From: Actinomycetota bacterium
GTDB taxonomy: Bacteria > Actinomycetota > Actinomycetes > Nanopelagicales > Nanopelagicaceae
Length of the DNA: 7,941 nt
Assembly: GCA_947463335.1 (NCBI GenBank)
Contig: CANHRF010000045.1
Span: 1 to 7,941, forward strand
Reading direction: 5' to 3'
A program made the position numbers and the translations under genes. Under the pieces are notes generated by a model. It saw only the letters and a list, made by a program, of their open reading frames with translations, searched no databases and had not been told where the DNA came from. How positions within the stretch are numbered: position 1 is the first letter of the stretch; each line of letters starts with the position of its first letter. Positions 1-6,712 of the stretch are shown here, piece by piece.

Positions 1-218
1 GCTGCTGTGCCATCAGTAACAACACCTTCAAAGGTGAAGGTCATCTGATTCTGTGCCTTTTTAACTCCCGCTAGCGTGGCATCGTTAAATGATCGATCCC
101 CCAAGCCGCCAGTGTCATATGCGATGCAAACATTTGTGGATGCGCTTGCTGGGGTTGGGCTGAATACCGCTGCTGAAAGTACAAGCGCTGCCACCAAAAA
201 ACTTGATCGCAATTTCAT
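1..218 (-). CDS. BMP-family (basic membrane protein / PnrA-like) ABC transporter substrate-binding protein, N-terminal 72 residues, cut by window edge
   Basis: The visible 72 codons read a Sec signal peptide (MKLR, then a hydrophobic stretch at about 7-20, then PTPASA ending at residue 26) followed by VCIAYDTGGLGDRSFND at 30-46. This segment is the typical first strand and loop of BMP/PnrA-type periplasmic binding proteins, which deliver nucleosides or related solutes to ABC importers; the ligand cannot be read from this fragment. The ATG (218-216) shares one base with the trpS stop (TAATG), so translation is probably coupled to trpS, and only a weak purine-poor ribosome site precedes it. Gram-positive BMP proteins are usually lipoproteins. 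Here no L-x-x-C lipobox follows the hydrophobic core, and the only cysteine (C31) belongs to the mature-domain strand, so signal peptidase I cleavage after A26 is more likely. The rest of the protein lies outside the window. Family call fairly sure; substrate unknown. Confidence 0.82.
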   Translation of the reverse strand, partial: MKLRSSFLVAALVLSAAVFSPTPASASTNVCIAYDTGGLGDRSFNDATLAGVKKAQNQMTFTFEGVVTDGTA

Positions 219-1213
219 TAAAGCACCAAGCCTAGATTTTTATAGCTCTGGGCCACCGTTGCGCTGGCGACAGTGCGCGCCTTATCGGCGCCTGCATGCA
301 GAATTTGGACCAAATGCGCTTCATCCTGCAACAGCTCCAGAGCGCGATCACGGATTGGCCGTAGATGATCAACAACGACTTCGGCAACTTCAGCCTTGAA
401 ATCACCGTAACCCTTGCCAGCAAAATCATTCTCTATCTCACTAATTTTCTTTCCTGAAAGCGCAGAGTGAATGGAAAGCAAATTACTTATGCCTGGCTTC
501 TCTTTCTCATCAAATTTAATCTCGCGCCCTGCGTCGGTATTTGCGCTCTTGATCTTCTTCACATTTGCTTCTGGGGTATCCATAATTTCAAGTACACCGG
601 CTGCTGATCCGGAAGATTTACTCATTTTATTTGTCGGCTCTTGTAAATCATAAATCTTGGCGCCAGATTTTAGGATGTAGCCTTCTGGAATTTGGAAGGT
701 TTCTCCAAAACGGGAGTTGAAGCGGGTAGCTAAATCTCGGGTTAACTCAATATGTTGTCTCTGATCTTCACCGACTGGAACATAGTGTGCTTGATATAAA
801 AGTATGTCGGCTGCTTGCAGCATTGGATATGTGAATAAACCAACCCGAGCGGAATCAGCGCCACCTTTAGCGGATTTATCCTTGAACTGCGTCATTCGAT
901 TAGCCTCACCAAAACCGGCAATACATTCCATAATCCAACCGAGTTGATTATGTTCCGCAACATGTGACTGGACAAAGAGCGTTGACTTCTCAGGTGAAAT
1001 TCCGAGAGCGATTAATTGTGCCGCTGAGGTCAAAATCCGCTTTCGCAAAAGTGCTGGATCGATATCACCGGTAAGAGCGTGTAGGTCAACGATGCAATAA
1101 AAGGCATCATTTCCTTCTTGCAACTCAACCCATTGCTTTAGCGCACCCAGGTAATTTCCTAGATGGAACGAGTCACTTGTCGGCTGTATGCCGGAAAGGA
1201 TGCGCTTGGTCAT
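218..1213 (-). CDS. trpS: Tryptophan--tRNA ligase (TrpRS), class I
   Basis: This cytoplasmic enzyme charges tRNA-Trp with tryptophan using ATP. The 331-residue product has the usual bacterial TrpRS length. Visible motifs are the HIGH-type signature HLGN at residues 17-20 (in QPTSDSFHLGNYLGA, the form common in actinobacteria), MTQFKDKS at 107-114, QAADILLY with the tryptophan-contacting Asp near 136, VGEDQRQHIELTRDLA from 147, and KMSKS at 196-200. The start at 1213 places MTKRILSGIQP correctly ahead of the HIGH loop. A weak GAGAA element lies upstream, and only 22 nt separate it from the CNNM gene, so the two are likely cotranscribed and there is no room for a T-box leader. The stop overlaps the BMP gene start by one base. 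No key residue appears to be missing. Confidence 0.97.
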   Translation of the reverse strand: MTKRILSGIQPTSDSFHLGNYLGALKQWVELQEGNDAFYCIVDLHALTGDIDPALLRKRILTSAAQLIALGISPEKSTLFVQSHVAEHNQLGWIMECIAGFGEANRMTQFKDKSAKGGADSARVGLFTYPMLQAADILLYQAHYVPVGEDQRQHIELTRDLATRFNSRFGETFQIPEGYILKSGAKIYDLQEPTNKMSKSSGSAAGVLEIMDTPEANVKKIKSANTDAGREIKFDEKEKPGISNLLSIHSALSGKKISEIENDFAGKGYGDFKAEVAEVVVDHLRPIRDRALELLQDEAHLVQILHAGADKARTVASATVAQSYKNLGLVL

Positions 1214-1235
1214 GTTGTTATTCTCGCACGAATCG

Positions 1236-2528
1236 CTAATTACGCGATATCAGTAACTGCCCAGCGCGCTTGCCTTCCATGGTTAAAACGGTGATACGAA
1301 TGCCGTTGATACCAACGACATCATTTACAACGGGAATTCGCCCTAAAAAGTGCATTACATATCCGCTGGCGGTTTCATAAGGCCCATCTGGAATATCAAT
1401 TCCAGTTTCATCTCTCAGATCATCTAGCGAGATCAGACCATCTACCTCAAAATCACCGGTACGAGCTTGCTCAGAGACTTCAACTTCATCGCTGTCGTAC
1501 TCATCCTTAATGTCACCGATGAGACATTCGACTAAATCTTCTAAAGTCACAATGCCATCAGTGCCGCCGTACTCATCGAGAACGATTGCGAGGTGCTGGC
1601 GCTGATTTCGCATTTCAGTAAGTGCAGGCAGAACTCCCTTTGTGCCAGGTAAGAACATTATATTTCTTACTAGCTCCTGAATTTTTCCACCAGCGCTAAC
1701 CAGTGAGGTGTCTAATAAATCACGAACGTGGATAAAACCGATTACTTCATCAGTTGAACCGCGAACAACAGGATAGCGAGAATGTGCTCGATCAACAGCG
1801 AGCGCAATCGCCTTGCCAACGGTTAGTGAGGCATCCATAAAATCTACTTCTGTACGTGGAACCATAACTTCGTGAACTTGGCGTTCTGAGGCGTTAAAGA
1901 CTTCTTCTACGATATCGCGCTCTTCAGCGGTCAACGCTGCGTGGCCAGTAACCAAGTCGAGCAACTCTTCTTCAGACATTTGACTACGTTGCTCTTTCGG
2001 ATCAATTCCAAATATTCGCACAACTGCATCAGTTGACTTTGAAAGTAACCAAATGACTGGTCTGAAAAACTTAGCGGTGAAATCAATTGGGCCGGCGCTC
2101 CACAATGAAATCTCCTCAGTGCGAAATAGCGCTAGGCGCTTTGGTACAAGTTCACCAAATACGAGAGAGAAGTAAGCGATCACGAGTGTTACGCCAACTA
2201 GCGAAGTTACATTTGCCGCGTCTTCGGAAAGTCCAAGATCAATCAGATTAGGAATTACATAAACGCCTAATTTTTCTGCGCCGAGAGCCGCGGATAGAAA
2301 ACCACATACGGTTACGCCAACTTGGACAGCGGCAAGAAAGCGGCTGGGATTTGATGTCAGGCTAGATAGTTTGGCGCCGCGCTTACCTCGTGTTGAGAGT
2401 TGGCGTACTTGGCTATCGCGAAGAGAGATAAGTGCTATTTCAGCTGCTACAAAGAGGGAGCCGAGCAAGATGAGGGCGGCAACAATGCCTAGATCGCCCA
2501 GTAAAGAACCAATCGGGTAAGGGTCCAT
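1236..2528 (-). CDS. CNNM/CorC-HlyC family membrane protein (DUF21 + CBS pair + CorC_HlyC domain)
   Basis: This 430-residue protein has the full three-part layout of the bacterial CNNM/CorC (HlyC, YfjD/PaeA-like) family. An N-terminal DUF21 membrane domain spans about 8-190, with hydrophobic segments near 12-36, 63-90 and 105-128 and the conserved [10 protein letters not shown] at 125-134. A CBS pair follows at about 220-335, opening with [10 protein letters not shown] and ending with [17 protein letters not shown] at 318-334. A CorC_HlyC domain at about 355-430 closes the protein. Some members are implicated in Mg2+/Co2+ transport or efflux, with nucleotide sensed by the CBS domains; whether this one transports is not shown. 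Older 'hemolysin' labels are misleading. The ATG at 2528 starts the protein just before the first membrane segment. The nearest good ribosome site (GAGG) lies 19 nt away, so initiation may be leaderless. It heads the CNNM-trpS-BMP transcript and is divergent from msiK. Confidence 0.93.
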   Translation of the reverse strand: MDPYPIGSLLGDLGIVAALILLGSLFVAAEIALISLRDSQVRQLSTRGKRGAKLSSLTSNPSRFLAAVQVGVTVCGFLSAALGAEKLGVYVIPNLIDLGLSEDAANVTSLVGVTLVIAYFSLVFGELVPKRLALFRTEEISLWSAGPIDFTAKFFRPVIWLLSKSTDAVVRIFGIDPKEQRSQMSEEELLDLVTGHAALTAEERDIVEEVFNASERQVHEVMVPRTEVDFMDASLTVGKAIALAVDRAHSRYPVVRGSTDEVIGFIHVRDLLDTSLVSAGGKIQELVRNIMFLPGTKGVLPALTEMRNQRQHLAIVLDEYGGTDGIVTLEDLVECLIGDIKDEYDSDEVEVSEQARTGDFEVDGLISLDDLRDETGIDIPDGPYETASGYVMHFLGRIPVVNDVVGINGIRITVLTMEGKRAGQLLISRN

Positions 2529-2538
2529 GATGTAGGCA

Positions 2539-2544
2539 ATTCTA
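2539..2544 (-). promoter_or_regulatory. Possible -10 element for a leaderless CNNM-family transcript
   Basis: On the minus strand TAGAAT fits the actinobacterial TAnnnT -10 pattern and ends 10 nt before the ATG at 2528, so transcription would begin at or within a few bases of the start codon. This fits the lack of a properly spaced ribosome site. No convincing -35 hexamer stands 17-18 nt upstream (TTCGGG/TTTCGG). A competing -10 is TATTTT at 2594-2589 on the same strand, which would give a leader of about 50 nt. Inference only. Confidence 0.3.
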
Positions 2545-2624
2545 CTTCCTCAACCCTTTCCCCCGAAAACCGATTAGAGCAGAGCGTGAAAATAGGCTCA
2601 TTCCCCAGATTTTCAGATCTGCAA

Positions 2625-2630
2625 TATCCT
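2625..2630 (+). promoter_or_regulatory. Possible -10 element for msiK
   Basis: TATCCT matches TAnnnT and would start transcription near 2637, giving a leader of about 75 nt that includes the whole hairpin at 2663-2700. No recognisable -35 lies at the expected distance (around 2601-2607 the sequence is C-rich), so an activator or extended element would be needed. The call depends mainly on the hairpin requiring an upstream start site. Confidence 0.3.
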
Positions 2631-2638
2631 TAGCCAGC

Positions 2639-2654
2639 CTAGCCACCCGGCTAG
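2639..2654. repeat. Inverted repeat CTAGCC-ACCC-GGCTAG in the divergent region
   Basis: Two perfect 6-bp arms flank a 4-base spacer, and an extra TAGCC copy occurs at 2631-2635. The repeat lies between the putative msiK -10 element and the leader hairpin, where a repressor could block msiK transcription. In RNA it could form a small extra hairpin. It is not followed by a T-run, so it does not look like a terminator. Role inferred from position only. Confidence 0.4.
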
Positions 2655-2662
2655 CACCTTCA

Positions 2663-2700
2663 TCCTTGGACCGTCGGGCACGTACCTGCCCGGAGAAGGA
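2663..2700 (+). ncRNA. Candidate msiK RNA motif (cis-regulatory leader hairpin of msiK)
   Basis: The leader folds into an 11-bp hairpin. The lower stem pairs TCCTT (2663-2667) with AAGGA (2696-2700). An asymmetric internal loop follows, with GGACCGT (2668-2674) on one side and GAG (2693-2695) on the other. The upper stem pairs CGGGCA (2675-2680) with TGCCCG (2687-2692) around the loop CGTACC. As I recall the published description, the actinobacterial msiK RNA motif is an 11-bp hairpin with a conserved internal loop found only upstream of msiK genes, and this hairpin stands directly upstream of a clear msiK. The lower stem contains the AAGGA Shine-Dalgarno sequence, so folding would mask the ribosome site. 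I could not compare it with the motif's consensus, so the sequence match is unverified. The structure itself is directly readable. Confidence 0.75.
2695..2700 (+). promoter_or_regulatory. Ribosome binding site of msiK, sequestered in the hairpin
   Basis: GAAGGA lies 10 nt before the ATG at 2711 and is the best ribosome site for this start. Its AAGGA part is the 3' arm of the leader hairpin. AAGG (2696-2699) can also pair with CCTT at 2705-2708, forming a small alternative hairpin, so the site can be masked by either of two partners. Confidence 0.7.
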
Positions 2701-2710
2701 AGTACCTTAA

Positions 2711-3793
2711 ATGGCATCAGTTGTATTTGAAAACGCAACGCGTATTTATCCAGGCACCACCAAACCTGCAGTCGACAAATTAAATCTAACCGTTAACGAC
2801 GGTGAATTTCTGGTTTTAGTTGGTCCATCAGGTTGCGGTAAATCCACATCGCTTCGCATGTTGGCCGGTCTTGAAGAAGTCGATGAAGGTCGAATTCTTA
2901 TTGGTGACCGTGATGTAACCAACGTTGCGCCAAAAGATCGCGATATTGCAATGGTTTTCCAATCATATGCACTTTATCCGCATATGACAGTTGCTGAAAA
3001 TATGGGATTTGCGTTAAAGATTGCGGGAGTTGCAAAAGAAGAACGCGATAAGCGAGTTAACGAAGCGGCAAAACTTCTTGACCTAGAGCCTTATCTTGAG
3101 CGCAAGCCAAAAGCACTATCAGGTGGACAGCGCCAACGCGTTGCAATGGGCCGCGCAATTGTTCGCGAACCTCAGGTCTTTCTTATGGATGAGCCGCTTT
3201 CAAACCTTGATGCAAAGTTGCGCGTTGCAACCCGTACCCAGATCGCTGCACTGCAGCGCCGCCTCGGCATCACAACAGTTTATGTAACACACGACCAAGT
3301 TGAAGCTATGACTATGGGAGATCGCGTCGCTGTTCTTAAGGATGGTCTACTTCAACAAGTAGATACGCCACGTAATCTTTACGATACTCCAGCCAATGCC
3401 TTTGTCGCTGGCTTTATTGGTTCTCCTGCAATGAACCTCCTCTCTGCCTCCGTTAGCGGTGGTAAAGCGATGCTCGGCGATTTAGCGATTGATGTTCCAT
3501 CTTCTGCTGGTGACTCGGTAACAATTGGAATCCGCCCAGAAGGTTTCGTACCTGCTGCCAGTGGATTTAAGGTGGTTGTCGAAGTTGTAGAAGAACTTGG
3601 TGCAGATGCCTTCGTTTATGGAAGACCAGCTGATGCATCTGTGAAATTTGCGCACGCTGGTGATGAAGGTGCACAAGTAATTGTTCGTTGGGATCCAAAG
3701 AACCCACCTAAGCCAGGTGAAACGGTTACCGTTTCTGCAGAACCTGCTGCAGTTCACCTCTTCAGTTCTACAACTGGAGAACGCGTCAAGTAA
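2711..3793 (+). CDS. msiK: MsiK-type ATP-binding subunit shared by sugar ABC importers (MalK/UgpC family)
   Basis: The 360-residue ATPase belongs to the CUT1 MalK/UgpC group. It has Walker [10 protein letters not shown] at 38-46, Q-loop Gln84, signature LSGGQ at 136-140, Walker B VFLMDEP at 156-162 with catalytic Glu161, the D-loop SNLDAK, and switch His194 in [12 protein letters not shown]-terminal OB/TOBE regulatory domain runs from about 240 to 360 (TIGIRPEG at 271-278). The N-terminus ([14 protein letters not shown]) is the form I associate with actinobacterial MsiK, a single ATPase that energises several oligosaccharide importers such as those for maltose and cellobiose. It sits at the cytoplasmic face of the membrane. 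No permease or binding protein of that type lies next to it, consistent with a shared subunit. Expression is probably controlled by the leader hairpin. Its stop is 6 nt from the end of the convergent S51 gene. Confidence 0.93.
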   Translation: MASVVFENATRIYPGTTKPAVDKLNLTVNDGEFLVLVGPSGCGKSTSLRMLAGLEEVDEGRILIGDRDVTNVAPKDRDIAMVFQSYALYPHMTVAENMGFALKIAGVAKEERDKRVNEAAKLLDLEPYLERKPKALSGGQRQRVAMGRAIVREPQVFLMDEPLSNLDAKLRVATRTQIAALQRRLGITTVYVTHDQVEAMTMGDRVAVLKDGLLQQVDTPRNLYDTPANAFVAGFIGSPAMNLLSASVSGGKAMLGDLAIDVPSSAGDSVTIGIRPEGFVPAASGFKVVVEVVEELGADAFVYGRPADASVKFAHAGDEGAQVIVRWDPKNPPKPGETVTVSAEPAAVHLFSSTTGERVK

Positions 3794-3799
3794 CTCTTT

Positions 3800-4486
3800 T
3801 TATGAAAATTCCAGACTACCTCTTAAAACGTGCACTTTGCCGTCGCCATATTTCCGCCAAACATCTGTAAGTACCAGCGCGGTATCTTCATCTATGCCTA
3901 GCAGTGTCGCATCTGCATCCTGGCGAACTATTGCGGCGGTGACTCGATCGGGAAGCCATCCTAAAAACTTGTCATAGTGTGGAATCACTTCAATATCAGG
4001 TAATAAGTTAAGGCCTTCACTAACGTGTGATCGGCGAATTCCAATAATCTTTCCGCCAAAGGCCATTGCACCTGCCGAACATCCAGCAAGTGATGCGCCA
4101 GATTTCCAAGCAGCAACTATCGCAGACCACAAAGGCGTATCGCGGAAAATATCTGCCAAGTGAACCGGATCTCCACCTGAAAAATAGATAAGTCCAGCGC
4201 TTTCAATATCTGCTATCCACTGTGGGTTGTGGGCATCTTCTCGATTTAAAACTGGTAAATACTTAACTTCACAACCGATGCGCGCACCTTGTTCTGCACC
4301 GCGCAATCTCCAAAACTCTAGGCGATCGTCACCTTCTTTTCCGGCTGCGGTTGGAATCTGAATAAAGGTATTTGATTTACCTTTTGAAATAGCCAAGCGC
4401 AAGAGCTCACTTTCGAGCGCTTGCGCTTGAGGTAAATATTCACCTGAACCAACTAGAGCGATAGCGCCGTGCTGGTGTTCGTGCAT
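3800..4486 (-). CDS. Peptidase S51-like / class I glutamine amidotransferase-like protein (cyanophycinase/PepE relative)
   Basis: The 228-residue product resembles peptidase family S51, which includes aspartyl dipeptidase PepE and cyanophycinase. Its nucleophile elbow is GCSAGAM with the presumed nucleophile Ser137. Upstream is YFSGGDPVHL (101-110), the GGD loop that precedes the elbow. IPHYDKF around His170 supplies the likely catalytic His, and GIDEDTAL (197-204) matches the usual family segment after it. There is no signal peptide, so it should be cytoplasmic. The length suits the short PepE-like branch better than true cyanophycinases, which are longer, and no cyanophycin synthetase is visible here, so the substrate is unknown. 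The ATG overlaps the icd stop by one base (TAATG), implying coupled translation. The next gene, msiK, is convergent. Alternative: a catalytically active but non-peptidase amidohydrolase of the same fold. Confidence 0.8.
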   Translation of the reverse strand: MHEHQHGAIALVGSGEYLPQAQALESELLRLAISKGKSNTFIQIPTAAGKEGDDRLEFWRLRGAEQGARIGCEVKYLPVLNREDAHNPQWIADIESAGLIYFSGGDPVHLADIFRDTPLWSAIVAAWKSGASLAGCSAGAMAFGGKIIGIRRSHVSEGLNLLPDIEVIPHYDKFLGWLPDRVTAAIVRQDADATLLGIDEDTALVLTDVWRKYGDGKVHVLRGSLEFS

Positions 4487-5703
4487 TACTTCGCCATTGC
4501 AACTTTCAGATTTTCATCGATTGAGTTGAGGAATTCTTGGGTTGTCTGCCAAGGCGCAGTCTTTGAGATCAAGAGCGCTAGATCCTTGGTCATCTTTCCT
4601 GATTCAACTGTTTCGATACAGACTCGCTCCAAAGTGTCGCAGAAATTAGCCAGCTCAGCGTTGTTATCTAACTTTGCGCGGTGAGCCAGGCCTTGCGTCC
4701 AAGCGAAGATAGATGCGATGGGGTTGGTTGAAGTTGCCTTGCCCGCTTGGTGATCGCGATAGTGGCGAGTAACTGTTCCGTGGGCAGCTTCTGACTCACA
4801 GATCTTTCCATCTGGAGTCATAAGTACTGAAGTCATTAAACCAAGTGAGCCATATCCTTGTGCGACGGTATCTGATTGCACATCGCCGTCGTAATTCTTA
4901 CAAGCCCAAACGTATCCACCTTCCATACGCAGAGACATTGCAACCATGTCATCAATCAAACGGTGCTCGTACCAAATTCCAGCGGCATCAAATTGTGGCT
5001 TGAACTCAGCTTGGTAGATCTCTTCAAAGATATCTTTAAAGCGACCGTCGTATGCTTTAAGAATGGTGTTCTTGGTAGATAAATAAACTGGGAATTTGCG
5101 AAGCAGGCCGTAATTTAGCGATGCCCGAGCAAAGTCACGGATTGAATCATCCACGTTATACATAGCCATAGCCACGCCAGAAGATTCAAAGTTAAAGACT
5201 TCAGTATTTATAGGCGTTGATCCATCTTCAGGTACAAATGAGATAGTTAACTTTCCTGGACCAGGAACCTTGAAATCTGTGGCGCGGTATTGATCACCGA
5301 AAGCGTGGCGACCAATAACGATTGGCTTCGTCCAATTCGGAACCAAACGTGGGACGTTAGAGATAATGATTGGTTCGCGGAAGATTACGCCACCAAGAAT
5401 ATTGCGGATAGTTCCGTTGGGAGACTTCCACATCTTCTTTAGACCAAACTCTTCAACGCGCGCTTCGTCAGGAGTAATCGTTGCGCACTTAATGCCAACA
5501 CCATGCTTTTGGATTGCGTGAGCTGAATCAATTGTTACTTGATCATTGGTGGCATCGCGGTGTTCCATACCTAAGTCGTAATACTCAAGGTTTACATCTA
5601 GGTAAGGAAGGATTAGAGAGTCCTTGATGAACTGCCACATAATGCGGGTCATCTCGTCGCCATCTAATTCAACAACAGTACCTGTTACCTTGATTTTGCT
5701 CAT
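4486..5703 (-). CDS. icd: NADP-dependent isocitrate dehydrogenase, homodimeric eukaryote-like type
   Basis: This TCA-cycle enzyme oxidatively decarboxylates isocitrate to 2-oxoglutarate and yields NADPH. The 405-residue length and sequence ([10 protein letters not shown] near the start, SPNGTIRN at 94-101, REPI at 109-112, [10 protein letters not shown] at 131-140) match the dimeric type of Mycobacterium Icd1 and animal IDH1, not the monomeric 740-residue form of Streptomyces. Isocitrate contacts expected at Ser94, Asn96, Arg100, Arg109, Arg132, Tyr139 and Lys211 are present. So are the metal-binding acids around 251-252 (IDDMVA) and 274-278 (DVQSD), and the NADP-specific RH pair in HGTVTRHYR (313-314). 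The start at 5703 has AAGGGA 7 nt upstream (5711-5716). The gene lies 45 nt after mdh and overlaps the S51 gene start by one base. Some members are called icd1 or icd2; the product call is firm. Confidence 0.97.
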   Translation of the reverse strand: MSKIKVTGTVVELDGDEMTRIMWQFIKDSLILPYLDVNLEYYDLGMEHRDATNDQVTIDSAHAIQKHGVGIKCATITPDEARVEEFGLKKMWKSPNGTIRNILGGVIFREPIIISNVPRLVPNWTKPIVIGRHAFGDQYRATDFKVPGPGKLTISFVPEDGSTPINTEVFNFESSGVAMAMYNVDDSIRDFARASLNYGLLRKFPVYLSTKNTILKAYDGRFKDIFEEIYQAEFKPQFDAAGIWYEHRLIDDMVAMSLRMEGGYVWACKNYDGDVQSDTVAQGYGSLGLMTSVLMTPDGKICESEAAHGTVTRHYRDHQAGKATSTNPIASIFAWTQGLAHRAKLDNNAELANFCDTLERVCIETVESGKMTKDLALLISKTAPWQTTQEFLNSIDENLKVAMAK

Positions 5704-5748
5704 ATCTGCTTCCCTTAGTTCCTTTGATTTAGTTAACTTCGTTGAAAA

Positions 5749-6699
5749 TTAAAGTGTCTGCACATCTGCTTGCTTGGCGCGCACTGCTTCAGCCGCTTCC
5801 TTCAAGCCAGTTAGCTCTGATTCGGTGAGCTTGGTTTCAACTACTTTCTTCACTCCAGTGCGGCCGATCTCGGCTTCAACGCCGAGGTAAACACCAGAAA
5901 TTCCATATTCGCCATCAACCCACGCGCAGACTGGCATTACAGCGCCAGAATCTTCAATGACTGCCTTCGCCATACGAGCAGCTGCTGCAGATGGTGCGTA
6001 ATAAGCAGAACCAGTCTTAAGTAGTGCAACAACTTCAGCACCACCATTTCGGGTGCGATCGACTAATTCATCGATTTCGGCTTGCGATAGCAAATCTGTA
6101 AGTGGCTTTCCATTTACTGTACAACGACTTGGTACCGGAACCATTGTGTCGCCGTGAGAACCTAAAGTTAAAGTCTTGACTGCTGAAACCTGTACTGCAA
6201 GTTTCTCAGCGACAAAGTTGGTGAAACGCGCGGTATCTAACATTCCTGCTTGACCCATAACGCGGTGCTTTGGAAAATTGGTTGCGATCTGAGTAAGGGC
6301 GGTCATTTCATCTAGTGGATTAGAAACCACAATGATCACTGCATTCGGAGAATGCTTCGCGATATTTTCTGCAACGCCGCGCACGATACCTGCGTTAACG
6401 CCAATCAGATCCATTCGGCTCATACCCGGCTTGCGCGGTAGGCCAGCGGTAATTACAACGACATCAGAGTTTGCAGTTGCTTCATATCCTGCGCCATCGG
6501 CGGTTGTTGTTGCTCCAACAATCTTGGTTTCGAATCCCTCAATAGCTCTCGATTGATTCATATCTAGGGCTAGACCCTCGGGCTTACCTTCCAGAATATC
6601 TGTAAGGACAACGGTGTCGAAGATGTTGTATTCCGCTAAACGAAGCGCTGTAGTTGATCCATAAAATCCTGCACCTACGACGGTGACTTTCTTAGACAT
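5749..6699 (-). CDS. mdh: Malate dehydrogenase, LDH-like type, NAD-dependent
   Basis: It interconverts malate and oxaloacetate in the cytoplasm. The 316-residue protein begins with a Rossmann fold, GAGFYGS at 9-15, with Asp34 at the end of strand 2, favouring NAD over NADP. The mobile loop AGLPRKPGMSR (85-95) carries Arg89 where lactate dehydrogenases have Gln, which marks malate rather than lactate as substrate, together with Arg95. Catalytic residues are Asp155 and Arg158 in MLDTARF and His182 in GSHGDTMVP. This is the LDH-like MDH class, unlike the 329-residue cytosolic-type MDH I know from Streptomyces. A weak AAAGAG ribosome site precedes the start at 6699. The 33-nt gap after the DUF3017-like gene holds a perfect palindrome, and icd follows 45 nt downstream, so two TCA-cycle dehydrogenases sit in one run. 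Confidence 0.95.
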   Translation of the reverse strand: MSKKVTVVGAGFYGSTTALRLAEYNIFDTVVLTDILEGKPEGLALDMNQSRAIEGFETKIVGATTTADGAGYEATANSDVVVITAGLPRKPGMSRMDLIGVNAGIVRGVAENIAKHSPNAVIIVVSNPLDEMTALTQIATNFPKHRVMGQAGMLDTARFTNFVAEKLAVQVSAVKTLTLGSHGDTMVPVPSRCTVNGKPLTDLLSQAEIDELVDRTRNGGAEVVALLKTGSAYYAPSAAAARMAKAVIEDSGAVMPVCAWVDGEYGISGVYLGVEAEIGRTGVKKVVETKLTESELTGLKEAAEAVRAKQADVQTL

Positions 6700-6712
6700 G
6701 GCTAACTCTTTC

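Noticed and set aside
76..399. Plus-strand open frame of 107 codons across the BMP/trpS junction
   Set aside because: It is antisense to two well-supported genes, shows no recognisable domain, and has the low-complexity composition of a shadow frame.
1214..1235. T-box or tryptophan attenuator before trpS
   Set aside because: Only 22 nt separate trpS from the upstream gene, and no Trp-rich leader peptide or specifier structure fits.
1236..2528. Calling the CNNM protein a hemolysin
   Set aside because: The DUF21-CBS-CorC_HlyC layout indicates the CNNM/CorC family; the toxin label is a historical annotation error and nothing here supports haemolytic activity.
3759..3780. 9-bp hairpin (one G-T wobble, 4-base loop) near the end of msiK as an intrinsic terminator
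   Set aside because: It lies inside the coding sequence and the following T-run (3797-3801) is about 16 nt beyond the stem, too far for a standard intrinsic terminator. Reading the other strand gives no T-run either.
3681..3977. Plus-strand open frame spanning the end of msiK and the S51 gene
   Set aside because: It overlaps two conserved genes in other frames, has no ribosome site or family resemblance, and is explained by codon bias of the real genes.
3800..4486. Calling the S51-like protein a true cyanophycinase
   Set aside because: It is shorter than typical cyanophycinases, has no signal peptide and no cyanophycin synthetase neighbour, so only the family-level call is supported.
5704..5748. 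Separate promoter for icd
   Set aside because: The 45-nt gap has a good ribosome site and a GTTAAC core but no paired -35/-10 elements that I can support.
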